Below are positions 1 through 11,901 of a stretch of 64,000 nt of DNA, piece after piece. Both the position numbers and the translations under genes were made by a program. The notes under the pieces are model-generated. The model saw only the letters and a list, made by a program, of their open reading frames with translations. It was not told where the DNA came from and searched no databases. Source of the stretch: Geosiphon pyriformis (Eukaryota; Glomeromycota; Glomeromycetes; Archaeosporales; Geosiphonaceae); contig JAAOMT010000436.1 of NCBI GenBank assembly GCA_016748015.1, positions 420,204 through 484,203 on the forward strand. Reading direction: 5' to 3'. Position 1 is the stretch's first letter. Each line of letters opens with the position of its first letter.

Positions 1-160
1 TTGATCATCCTACTTTCTGTTATACTAATTGGATTATTTAATTGAATTATAATATGTGATAATTGATTAAATAATAAATGATAATTTGAAATAATATTAA
101 TATACTAATTAATTATAGGTATTATAAGGGTAATTTTCCTGCTAATTAATAGCTAAAATT
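1..160. other. AT-rich flank, no gene
   Basis: AT-rich sequence with no coding signal. It abuts the place where LINE copy 1 loses similarity to LINE copy 2, so it may be unrelated DNA that replaced the element's 3' end. Confidence 0.5.
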
Positions 161-3100
161 CTACTGGTAACAACATGTATTAGCTGAAGGTCTGCTGGTA
201 AAACTGGCAGCTATGTGCAAGTCAGGGTGCCATACCAAAGACAAATGGAGCCAATCAACCTCAGAAAGCAAACTGCCTGCCAAAAACTTGGAACCAGAGC
301 CAACCTCCCAGCATACATGACAAACTGAGTAATAAATATCACAGACAAAATGTCTGAAATTGCCAAAAACAACACCACCATCAGCCAGCATGAAGCATTT
401 ACCCAAGTAAGAAGGAAGATACCACCCAGAGAAAGAAGCATCACCAGCTATTACATCTGCACACTCATTTCCTAAAACACCAGAGTGACCTTTAACTTTA
501 TGTCAACTGACCCTTAAATTTTTACTGCAAATAACATTGAAAATATGACAATGTTTAACCCAATACTGATTATAAAAGTCAGGGCACACCAGATCCAATT
601 CTGATCTACAGACATTCAAAGCAGATTGACTATCTGAGAACAATTTAACAGAGCTCAGCAAGGGAATACACTCCAGAATTAGCGCTATAGTCTGCAATTC
701 TGCTAAAGTTGATGACATCAAACCTGACATACCAATACTCAAACCCACATCAATGTCTTCGAAAAAGGTGGCAGTGCTAGCTCTACATCCAACTGTGTCC
801 AAATTACTAAGGAACTTATTAGTATACACTGACAAACTGTCAGTATGAACTTGTGAGAAACAATCACAGACAAAAACAAAATCACAAGATTCAAAAATGT
901 TCAAAGAACCAACACTGGTCAAAACTGAAGGATGAATAAAAGAGGAACTTCTAACATTGAGAAATGCAACAGAGAGCTTGAACCACTTAGGAACAGAGCC
1001 ACAGGGGTCTAATCTCTTCCAATGCTTGAAAGTGTGCCAATCAAAGACAGAACCATAATGATCATGAAGTTAATCCACAAAGGCAATACTATACTGCTGG
1101 AGAGAGGAAGAGAACTTGAGAAATTGGAATTTACCCAAAATGTTTGACATAGGGACCCCACCATAAAACCAAAAGGAATTGGCCAAAAAGCCACCCAGGA
1201 ACAAATTGCAATTAAAAAGAATGTGAACCATGCCCACCAGAAAATTATTGGAAGCACTGACATGAATATGAATGAGAGAGCTTAATAGATGAACAGAATG
1301 CCAGTACTGAACTTGCAAGTCATGGGATCTGTAAGAGAATAAACAACTCAGAATACCACCAGAGTTTGCAAAACTAATTAAAGAGACCACTTTGCCTTCA
1401 GACTGGACTTGAAAAAAAGTCTTCAAACCATAAAAGGATGAGTGATAAATTGTATCACTAGGAAAATCAAGTCGCAAGCCAGATTTAAGCTTCAAGCTCC
1501 TTTGAATCATAGCATCCCACTTGTTGCATACACCAACAGGAACAAAACTGAATTGCATCCTATAACTGACTATAAGATGGAGAACTGCTAAAACTAAATA
1601 CAGGAGCTGCTTATCCAAGATAGCCTTTCTCAGAACCAGATTGGTAAAAAAACGAACATTCGAATTCATCTTAGCCAAACTAGGCTTTGAGAAACCCTCA
1701 GTTGAAAGAAAATACTTAAATACCAATGAGATTCACTCTTTTTTGCAATGGAGATCAGAGATCTACTAATGAAAAGAGAAGAATTATTGGCCCTACTGTT
1801 GATGGGAATTACCACTGTTTTGTCATTATTAATAGAAATGTCATTGATTTGAAAGAATTCACCAACAACATCGAGAATATGTTAAGTAGCCCTCCGACTA
1901 CTATCAACCCAAATTGTATCATTGACAAAGGTGTCAGCAGCGAAAAAAAAAGAAAGCCCAGCCCAAGACTTAGCATGACCACTTTTGGAAACAAAATGAG
2001 AATTCAATCTATACCCACATATACTCTCTTAATGCTTGACTTTGCACAATAAAGAGTCATAAAATATGCATCACAGAAAGGGAAAAAACATCTTTCTTTG
2101 GTCTAAACCATCATGCACATGATAGCCACCTGTTAAACCAAAATCTGTCATAATTTTGTTGGTGCAATTTTTATAAATACCACCAAAGAAATGAATAAAC
2201 TTGCTGCATATTTTGATCCTGACCAAATACTTCTCAAGATATTCCCACCTAACCAAATTGTATGCTTTCCACATGTCTTGCAAAACCAGCCAAAGTTCTC
2301 AGTTTTTTTTCAAAGCATCCTCAATAACCAAACCAATAGCAAAGATGGGAGACTGAGTTGATGTACTCTTCAAAACTGAAAAATTGTTCTCATGAAAAAC
2401 ATTAAAAGTGCTGCAAGCCAAAGAAATCCTGTCAGACAGTATCTTGAAAAGAATTTTATGAGCTGTTTTGATTAAAACAATAGAACAGGTATTTGTTAGA
2501 ACACCCTCCCACTCATATGGTTTGGGAATTATTGAGACCCAAGCTTCTTTCCAAGGGCTGAGCACAGATTTATTAGACAAACAAGAGTTTAAAAGCACCA
2601 AAAGCATATTCAAAACTGACTTATTACAGTATTTTCAAAGCTCATTCAACACACCTGAAAGACCAGCAGCTTTGTTATCAGGTAGATTAGAAACCACATT
2701 AACCAACTCATCAAATTTAATTAAACACATGACCCCAGAAAAAGCCTCATCAAAAACATACTTCAATGGTTGATATTGGCAGTGCCATTCACCAGAGACA
2801 TCATCTACCACCCCATGCTTTCTAGTTCAACTCTCCATGATCACATCCACCTTAGCTTTAACCAAATCAAATTCCAAAATCAGATTGTTATTAACCACCA
2901 GATGATCAAGTGCCACTTTGCAAAAGGGACATTCTAGCACACTTCTAATTGTATGACTCTTATTAATCTCAAAGCTCTCCATTCTTTTATCAATAGCTGA
3001 TCTGATGTTCATCTCCTTAACCCTCAAAGATTTAGCAAGCTTGGTGGCCTGATAAGACTTTCTAGCACCAAAGAGAACAGAGCAGACATGATCAAAACCA

Positions 3101-4300
3101 GTGCCAGAGTTTACAATACCCTGAACAACTGAAGTCTTAACATTGTCCAAAAAACTCCAGCATCTCATAAGAGAATCAAAAATTACAATACTTTTTTCAT
3201 GAGAGGTTTTAACAATCTTGGAAACCAAAAGCTCCAACCTGTGAAACCTTGAAGATTTTTTGGTGAAAACATCATCAAAGTCTTTGAATTATTTCTTCTT
3301 AAACATTTCATTAGCCGACAGAACCATTATTTTGCAAATGATATCTCATATTGCATCCAGATCTAAAAATCTTGCAGAGGCAATAAACACATTTGAGAAT
3401 ATTGCAGCATTGGCTGATGTAACACCTTTGAAATTGTTCTATTTACCTTTATCAGCATCTTTGAACTCGAACTTCCACCAATCTCTATTCACTTGTTTGT
3501 AAAGAGAATTCAACTGCTCGTCCAAAAGTCCACCCAAACCCACAGACATAAAAACCACCTGATAATCAGTATCAAAAAATTCACCAACATCAGACACCTT
3601 GTAAACTACCACAGTATTGACCAAGTTCGAAAAAATGAACAAAAAATTGATAGTCCTAGCCACATCTTGAGAGTTAGCCCATGTGGACTTTTTAATGTAA
3701 AAACTTCCACTCAAAGAATTAACCAAACCAAGATCTAGACATTTTCTGTAACTAGCACACTTTCAGGAGCCATCTTCATTGAAGTTGCCACCCAAAACCA
3801 CAAAAGAAGATTTATTAACTACCTTAGCTATCATAAAATTAATATTATTAGATTGAGAGAAACAAACAGCCAAAAATGCCCCAGCATAAAGCCCCAAAAT
3901 TGACACAGAAAGTTTATTTTTGAATAACAACTTGACTGAAAGAAGCTGACCAGGCACCTCAGAAATTCTACTAACATAATGAGCTAGAAAAGTGTTCATA
4001 ATAATCATGATTCTAGCACCAAAAAAGCTCTTGTCCAACCCAGATGAAAAAACTTTGACACCATTGAACTTATCCCTAATTCAAGGCCTGTTGCTAGACC
4101 TCAGCTTAGTCTCTGTAATTATCAAAACCAAATTCCCTGAATCTCTATGCCAACAAATAATGTCCTCCTGCTTGGCAGAGACATTGATACCACAAAAATT
4201 ACACATTGCAAATTTCCACATGAAGTCACTCATTGGAAAGCAAGAGAAATTGACGAACCTAATTCCAAGCACAAATGATCCAATCTTTCCAAAACAGATT
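161..4300 (-). pseudogene. LINE ORF2: endonuclease, reverse transcriptase, RNase H, broken
   Basis: Element order runs from high to low coordinates. The APE-type endonuclease (about 4270-3760) keeps ITETKL but reads GGNFNE where GGDFNE is expected. The RT (about 2770-1080) keeps IIPKPYEWEG and DGLDQ blocks, but its active-site motif reads FVND at about 1918-1929 instead of FVDD. The RNase H-like domain (about 922-500) reads YTNKF at 813-827 where copy 2 has FTDGS. Many stops and frame changes separate the blocks. The active-site changes alone would make the enzyme inactive. The last recognisable block is 406-161, which aligns with the part of copy 2 near 61900-61740. Confidence 0.85.
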
Positions 4301-4607
4301 CAACTGACACCTTCAAAACCACTATTTTGAACTCTAATCTACCAACTTTAGTGGTTAAAACTTTAGAACTACTTGTACTTAGGTTAATAACTAAATTAGC
4401 AACAACTGAAAAAGAGGAAGAAAGAGATACTGCTGTATCATCAATAGCCATATCTGAGTCCACATTAATTGTAACAGATGTAATAACAACTGAATGAGAT
4501 ACATGAGGACTGAACACCAGAGGCACCAATTTCACAAAACTCAATTTTTTCAAAATATCTGAAACCTGGTCTGCTAAAAGCTCCAAAAAGCATTCCAGAA
4601 AAGCCAA

Positions 4608-6188
4608 TTAATCAACCAAACAGAAACCACCAAGAGATTTAGAAACCAATGGGACAAGTTTTGCATTTGAAGATAAGCCAACACCAGAAGAAATCGACGA
4701 AACCACATGAGAAAAAGAACCACCAGCCATCTGGGCCCAAGTTTTCCCATTGAAAGAAACTGGGCGAACAATTGGTGTATGCTTCTTCTTATATATGTTT
4801 GGCAAACGGACCCAATCCTGAAGAGTTATTAACCACTTATCATAAACACCAGAATTCCCACCCAATAAACACTCTGTAGAGATATGATCAAACTGTTTGC
4901 AATAAACACAACGGGCCAAAGAAAGACCAGTCCAGTGCAAATTTACACTCTTAAACACTGGAATAGAACCAATAGTAGCCAATTTAGATGTCTCATCAAC
5001 AAAACACACAATCATATATCTATCATGCACATATGAGCTGGGATTATGGCCAATAAAGCAAGTCTTTCTATCATACAATTCCAACAAATCAGAAAAATTA
5101 TGAGCCATCATATCAACTAAAAGAGTATAAAGCAATGTCTAATAATAATCTCTCACTATCCACAATTTCTTGTTATTTACTGCCAATGCAACATTAACAG
5201 AATCTTTACCCATGAAAACTAACCATTTAGAAGCAACCAAGCCAGCCACATCTGATGAATTAAATTCTATTAAAGCTTTTTGCCAAAGCCCAATCAGTTG
5301 TATCCTAATCGAAATCACCTGACCAAATTTAGAAAATACTGACTCAATCACTGATCTGGAAAGATCCACTAGGATCTTCTTGACAATCATCTCTTAATTT
5401 AAATGGCTGTTTACTTTCCTCAAACCATTATTAACAAAAATTTTCTCACAAATTGCCAATTTTTTTGTCTTTTTCATATTAAACTCAGATGTAAATGAAG
5501 CTCTGATGATCTCTGAGAATTTTGAGGGAGTTAACACTCCCCCAAAACCATCAATTTGATAGAAAATTTTTTTAATTGCAATTAACTTATCATTATTTGT
5601 TTTTCTAGGCACAACAAACAACTCAATATCTAATGCGAATAATTTTACTGGCTCAAAGCTCCTTTTTTCCAGAACACATGATTTAACAAGTGGCAACAGA
5701 TTGGACTCAACAAATCTAGACTTAGGAAGCACTATTTCAGTGTTGTCGTTACTCAAGTTTTTGAAGAATGGTGTTTTTGGCAGCTGTTCTAAGACATAGG
5801 TTCTCATATGCATTTTCTTAGGAGTTGTATCATCCACCATATTATTAGTCTTAGAAGTATTGGAGTTCATGTAACTCATCTCTTCAGCCACTATGTTGTT
5901 TATGTTCCCAACATTGGATATTCTACTAATGCTGATATCTTTACTCTCCATCTCACTACCCTAAGACATCTTACATTCATCACAATCACTCTGTAAAACG
6001 TGGCCAGGAAGAGGTCTGACCAATGAATCTATCACCATGCCAGTAACATCTGGTTTTTTTGATTTCTTATAAGAGGGACCCCAAGAGTACACACTCTCAA
6101 CATGCGCTTTTTTTTTAGCAACAGCCCAGGATCTCAATCCAGCTGAACCAGAACCAGAACCATCAGCAAAAGAGCCTACTGGATCCAT
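4608..6188 (-). pseudogene. LINE ORF1, nucleic-acid-binding protein, broken
   Basis: Three consecutive minus-strand blocks form one decayed ORF1. The first starts at ATG 6188 and is rich in Gly/Ser at its N-terminus. The second (5394-5951) is Lys/Asn-rich and ends VNSHLN. The third (4608-5390) contains an RRM-like stretch (IVKKILVDLSRSVIESVF) and, near 4870-4915, a CCHC knuckle of spacing CX2CX4HX4C. Stops at 5136-5138 and after 5394 and 5961 interrupt it. ORF1 proteins of such elements coat the RNA and act as chaperones. A Ser/Val-rich, possibly coiled-coil continuation lies at 4230-4607 in another frame. Confidence 0.8.
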
Positions 6189-6429
6189 TGCAACAAAATT
6201 GAGTATGTTGGAAAAAATAACTAAAGGTAGCAAGGGGGAAGAAAAAAGAAAAAGCTATATTTTCGGCAGTACAAAAACTCTTATTATGATCAGGGGATTG
6301 ACAAGAGAAAGAAAAGAAATTATATTTACACTTAATTTTTATTATGCTATTTAAGTAAAAAAACCAGTAAAAAACTATTAAAAAAAATATAATTACATAG
6401 AAAAAACATAATAAACATGAGATAATATA

Positions 6430-6500
6430 AAATAATACAAAATAACACAAAATAATTCATAATAACACAAAATAACATTTAATAATATAAAATGATATAG
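6430..6500. repeat. Imperfect AATAACACAAAAT-type tandem repeat
   Basis: Several successive copies of a roughly 11-13 nt unit resembling ATAACACAAAAT, with variants, just beyond the 5' end of LINE copy 1. It may be slippage-derived sequence; no function is evident. Confidence 0.45.
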
Positions 6501-7744
6501 AATAACTAATAAGAACATAAAATAACTAGTTATAAAGATAAAAAAATAAAGCAATAGCTAAAATAGTAAGTAATAACTAATAATAACAAATAATTAAAAG
6601 TAATTTTATAGAACCAAAAAATATGTATAAAAACAAATAGTTTTAACAAATAAAAAAAACAAATTAAACAAAAATTAGCTTAATATTTTTATATTACTTT
6701 TAGCTTTAAAAACTTTTTTTTTCATCTTTTATATTCTAAATTTACCAAATAAAATATTATCATTTAATTTACAAATCTATGATCTTAATACTCTAATTCT
6801 TAAAATCTGATTAATTTTTTTTACTTACTTTTGTTTTAAATCAGATGCTATTAATATAAATGCTTTTGAAATCTTAATAACTTAAACCAATTATTTTTAA
6901 TCACAATAATTGATTAAATAATAATTTTTATTTTTTATTATTTTTTATTATTTAATTATTACCTTTATTTTGTTAGCTTATCAGAAAAGTAAAAAAACAA
7001 TGCTAAATTCTAATGACTGTATTTACTAGCTTAAAAAAACACAATTATTAGAAATATATTAAAAAAAACTATTTTTTTGTGTTTTATAACAAAAAAACTT
7101 TCAAAGATTAATAGCTAATTTTACATTAAAAACAATTTATTTAAACTCAATCTGCTTTTAAGATCAAATTATAAGTCTCAAATATTATTAATATATTTTA
7201 TTAATTATATTTATAATACTGTTATAAATTGGAATAACAAGCTAACAAATAGCAAAAGAGAACAGGATTGTAGAGTAATAGAATTAATCAAAGAAAATTC
7301 AACTTTAAGAAGTGAATTAAATGAATATGGATTCAATGTGTAAAAGTAGTCTCATAAAATATTTCAGTTATTATTCTTTTCAGAGAATAATTGAAGAATC
7401 TGAAAATAAAAAAATATTTTATATTGTCAACAAATAATAACATACTGGTATAATTTTATGTTTCATGTTAACATTCTTAAAATTTAATATTGGGTATTAG
7501 ATATACTTTTCAATCATGTTTTATTCAATAATTTTTAAATACTACAATTATATAAGTCAGAAAAAAAATAAGTAAATACCAACAAATAATTTTTTATTCT
7601 AGGATGTTTAGATACTTGAAAGTAGAAAAATAAAAATAAAAAAAATAAAAAAAATTGATATAATAGTTGTTATTTTATTTATTTTTGATTATTTATTACA
7701 TTAATATTTTTTACAGCTAAGAGACTTATTGTTTATATAGTTAT

Positions 7745-7850
7745 TAAAAATAGTTAATAATTAGATTAATAATTAAGTTAATAATTAAGTTAATAATTAG
7801 ATCAATAATTAGGTTAATAGTTAAGTTATTAATTAGATTAATGATTACTA
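7745..7850. repeat. TTAATAATTAGA-type tandem repeat
   Basis: About seven imperfect copies of a 15-16 nt unit of the form GTTAATAATTAAGTTAA, with A/T and G substitutions between copies. It looks like a minisatellite within the AT-rich block. Confidence 0.6.
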
Positions 7851-9469
7851 TCTAAAAATAGAGTGGCTAATTATATAATATTAGTGACTAATATATATAA
7901 TAACTAATAAAAACTATGGGTTTCAACTATAACAATATTATCTATAATATAAAGTTAGTACAAGTTTTGTTATTTATATAAATGATTTAAATTTATTAAT
8001 ACAAAATGTTTATTTTAATAAAATATTAAAAATTAATAGTTAAATCAAATTTATTTAAATTTTTTTAGTTAATAAAAGTTTAGATAAAAATTTTTATTAT
8101 ATAAAAACTATTTTTGAATATTGTAAAATGGTTTATGTATTTAATCTTAATTATTTTTTAGTTAGAATACATATTTCTGATCAATTAGTATATAATTTAA
8201 TAAGTATAATATAGCAATATTTTTTTAAAAACTTATTAAAATAATATTACTAATTAATAAATATAATTTTTATCTTAATTTTTAAGCCAAGTAATTAATT
8301 CAAAGCTTATTATATTGGAAAAATCTTGTTTACTTTTTGAAAATGAAATTTTATCTTTAAAAAAACAATAATAACACAATATATTAATAAAAAAAACTTT
8401 CTTTTTGCCAATATTATATTTTTAGAGTATAATAAAAATTACCAATAAATCTGTATCTTGGCAATAGTTAAAAAATCATACCAAAAAAGATAAAAACACT
8501 TCCTATTATTTACTTAAACAATATAAAAAAAAAAAATCATTACTTAAATTTGTTTTATATATTAAAGTATTATAACAAAGTAAAAATATTTAAATACAAT
8601 ATTTACTGTTTTTTAACTATAAACAATTATATTTATTTCTGTTATTTTATTTTTAATACATATTTTTCAATATTTTTATTAATTATATTATACAAAAAAA
8701 ACCAATATTTAAAATAATAAGAATAACTAATTAAACAAAAATAATCTATTAATTTAATTAATGATTTTTCTGTTAATTCTAGACAAATATTAATCTTATA
8801 AAGTTATAAAGTATTTTTAGAAGAAAAATAAAAAGACAACTAAATTTTTTATAATCTTAAGCTTTAAAAAGTTTTATAATTAAGAAATAAAAAAAAAACT
8901 ATAGTTTGATATATAAATTAAATTGTATTTTTATATTCTAATTAATTAATAAATAAGATTCTAATATTTTTATATTCTAATTGGCTAATAAAAATCCAAA
9001 ATCACATGTTATATAAAATTATATAAAACATAAGATTTTGAATTTTTTTTCTTTTTTTTTATAATAATGTGATATATGTTTGTTTTTTTTATAATTCTAA
9101 TTTATTACATATTTTGGTTTATGATAAACTATCATTATTTTTTCAAAAAATATTTTTTAAATGAAAGAATATTCTTTAATAAAAGTAAATATATATTTTA
9201 ACATATTGGAATGAATGTAATAAACCTTTAAAATACAATAAAAACTATCTAAAATATATCACTTATAGAAATATTAATTAATCAAAACCATAATAATTTC
9301 ATTATAGAGAGTTTAAAATAATTATTACTTACGAAGATTAAAGGTTTCTAAATATAATAAATAGTAAAATAAGTAAATGTAAACAAGAGCATAAACATAA
9401 AATTATATTCAAGATTTTGTTTATGGTAATTTCTTACCTTCATCAGAGAAATATGTTAATTCTTCTATA

Positions 9470-9500
9470 AAGTAAAGTAAAGTAAAGTAAAGTAAGTAAA
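9470..9500. repeat. (AAAGT)n microsatellite
   Basis: Five or six head-to-tail AAAGT units lie about 50 nt beyond the 3' end of the kinase gene. Confidence 0.75.
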
Positions 9501-9551
9501 TTTTTAATATATATAATAAATAAATCAAAGAAAATTTTTATCTCTTTTAAA

Positions 9552-10475
9552 TTAATTGAACCAACCGTTAGAAAGATCAATAATTTCCAAAGTTAAAAGA
9601 CGACTTTTATAAACTGCTCCTGAATGAATGCTCGTTATCGTTGTTAAATTATCCGTTGTCGAGTCGTCGCCTTTTGCAATTTTTTTTATATAGTTTTCTG
9701 ATTCTAAAAGCTGAAACATTTTAGGGTTCTCAGTTTTAGACTCCTGGTTTAACAACCGATACATATTCCAAAGTTCCCACAAGTTATTCTCGAGTTCTTT
9801 GGCAGTAGGACGATTCAATGGATTATCATCCCAACACTTTTCAATTATTTCGGCAATACAAGGTGGAATAAGTGGGGAGGTAATTTCAGGTCTAGCACCA
9901 TTAAAAGAAATATCTAACATGAGAGAGTGGTCATGAGAACAGTTATGAAAAGGAGGCTTTCCTGTTGCTAATTCCCATAATAACATGGCAAAACTATAAA
10001 TATCACCAGCTGCTGTAAACTTTTCTCCTCTTAAAACTTCTGGTGGAATGTATGGAATCACTCCAAATATTCCTTTTTTCTCCTCTGTTGTTGTTGCTTT
10101 ATGGTTTACTGGTTGACATAATCCGAGGTCACCAATTTGAACATATTTAATGTCTAATTGCAGGATGTTGCCCGAGTGTAGGTCACGATGAACCATACCA
10201 GAAGAATGAATTGAATAAAGTCCATTAGCTATATCATACGCGATCTCTAATTTATTTTTCCAACTCGTAGAATGAAAATTTTTTGATATAAATTTTCGCA
10301 TGTCTCCATGTTTGGCAAACTTCATCACAATTCCATACTCTAGAGTTTCAGGATTTTGCGTAATCCCATAGATTGAAGAGATCTTGAGTAGCTGAGTACT
10401 GTTTTTATAAAACATAGCTCTTTGGATATTTAACTATCAACAGTGTAAAAAATGTTAAATTAAGTTATAGTTATA

Positions 10476-10521
<46 letters not shown>

Positions 10522-10977
10522 TATTACCTCTTTCAACACTTCTTCACTATTCATTAAAAATTTTATTGCTACTTCCATCTCTTCCACCTCTCTTCCCATA
10601 TAATCAAATTTTTTTCTTTCATAATATATCGCACCATAATGTTCTATACTATATACATCAATTAATCCATCAATTACGTTTGCTTTGTAGATTATACCGA
10701 ACCCTCCTCTAGCAATTTCTTTGATATTTGACAGATGGTCCCATGGAATCCATTCATAATAATTCAAACCACCATATTTAGTATAAATTGGATTCTTGAT
10801 TATTTCATCAACTACTTTATGGCCGCTTGAAAAGTTTTCATAAAGTTTTTCAAAAAATGTGAATTGGCATGCCGTACACTTATTACTCCCTTCCTTTTCA
10901 ATACTCGCTTGACAGAATGGACACAGATTGCAATCATGAGCTTTTGAACGATTGCTTTGAATTTCAACGTTTTCCAT
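9552..10977 (-). CDS. Zinc-ribbon protein kinase, tyrosine-kinase-like family
   Basis: Two exons (10977-10528 and 10433-9552) joined in phase 0 give 443 aa. The N-terminus has a zinc-ribbon-like cluster (Cys16, 19, 22, 34, 37). The kinase domain follows: glycine loop ARGGFG near 89-94, VAIK with Lys139, HRDLHSGN with the catalytic Asp at 234, DLG instead of DFG at 252-254, and PPE instead of APE near 280-282. All residues needed for phosphotransfer are present, so it should be active. The substrate is unknown. This architecture recalls the large kinase expansions of Glomeromycotina. The 94-nt intron (10434-10527) holds an AAT microsatellite. The splice is supported by the phase match and by an uninterrupted kinase sequence across it. 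Confidence 0.9.
10475..10519. repeat. (TAA)n microsatellite inside the kinase intron
   Basis: About 15 TAA units lie wholly within the intron. Read through on the minus strand it would encode a poly-tyrosine run, which is why an unspliced frame appears to end in Tyr repeats. Confidence 0.9.
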
Positions 10978-11901
10978 GGTGTGAATAAAGGGTAAAATGT
11001 GAATATTTTATTGATAAAATAGGGGCTTTCTTTAAGAAGCTTTAATAAAAAATTCGAAAAAAGTAATGATAGACAAACTCATTATTAATACCGGTCTAAA
11101 TCAAAATATCAAGGGTTGAAATGTAACAGACCCAGGTCTTTTTTGCGGTAAATTACGGTAGATATTTCTAATCCTTTTTGAAAATACATTGTCGTTTGAA
11201 TTAATGTTTTTCAATTAGATGATGATAATTAAATGATAATATTCTTTCGTTAAGAATATACGTAATAAGAATATAGGTAATGGATAAATGCTAAAGCAAA
11301 TATGTTTAAAGATTTTTAAGAAACCCATCACTTTTAACTGCTTCAAAGGTTTTAATAGACTCTTTAATTGCACAATCTTAATTACAAGAATCAAAATAAT
11401 TCATGTTATAAATTCTCTTTTTAAAACTTGTATCCACAAAACTTTTTTCTCAATATTTCATCATTGGTTATAATTAACAATGCTGTTTCTGTTCAAATTA
11501 AATCATTATTATATTTAAATTATTTTTATATATATGCATTATATATTGTTTGGCGAATAAATAAACTGTTCAAATTCATTGTTACTAAGGAAATCATCAA
11601 GTCACCAGCGAAGGTTTACGGAGAAAGGCGTGAATTGAAATTAAAAGGTTCAAAAGCAAAAGATACTAGGCTAACTTTTGTATCATTTACAAATGATCTT
11701 TTAACCTCCGTAATAATTACAATTGTGATGCTATCTCGAAAGAGCGGAATGATGGCGTTTATTTAAGGGAATGCAAATTAACGCCATAGTGGTAATTTGT
11801 GCTTGTTACCCACCTTCAAAGATGAATTAAATAATATAAAAGGCAAGAGAACCCGAAGCTTTTTGTATTAGCTTAAATATAAGTACTTTTTTGCCCACAC
11901 A
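10978..11901. other. Divergent intergenic region, no gene supported
   Basis: Sequence between the divergent kinase and phosphatase genes. Open frames of 61-112 codons at 11288-11766 on the plus strand have no recognisable domains and are AT-driven. It presumably contains both promoters. Confidence 0.6.

Larger units (their letters stand above)
161..6188 (-). mobile_element. LINE (non-LTR retrotransposon) copy 1, degenerate
   Basis: On the minus strand, in element order, the region carries an ORF1-type protein with a CCHC knuckle, an APE-type endonuclease, a reverse transcriptase and an RNase H-like domain, all broken by stops and frameshifts. The RT and RNase H parts match the second LINE at 60970-64000 closely at protein level. 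The 5' end (ORF1 ATG at 6188) is present. The C-terminal zinc knuckle and the 3' tail seen in copy 2 are missing, so the copy is 3'-incomplete, the reverse of the usual 5' truncation. The element is poor in CpG and more AT-rich than copy 2. No target-site duplication was identified. Confidence 0.9.
6240..9540. other. AT-rich gene-free block
   Basis: About 3.3 kb of very AT-rich sequence, dominated by TAA/ATT runs, with only short random open frames on both strands. I see no gene, tRNA or clear mobile element. It holds the tandem repeats listed separately at 7745-7850 and 9470-9500. Confidence 0.7.

Noticed and set aside
1726-2052. Plus-strand 108-codon frame within LINE copy 1
   Set aside because: It lies antisense to the RT domain and reflects the complementary strand of a decayed coding region.
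7745-7850. Possible CRISPR-like array
   Set aside because: Repeat units are short, contiguous and without unique spacers; it is a simple minisatellite in a eukaryotic genome.
11288-11766. Two plus-strand frames of 61 and 112 codons upstream of the PPN2-like gene
   Set aside because: AT-driven composition, no domain, no relation to the splice structure of the neighbouring gene.
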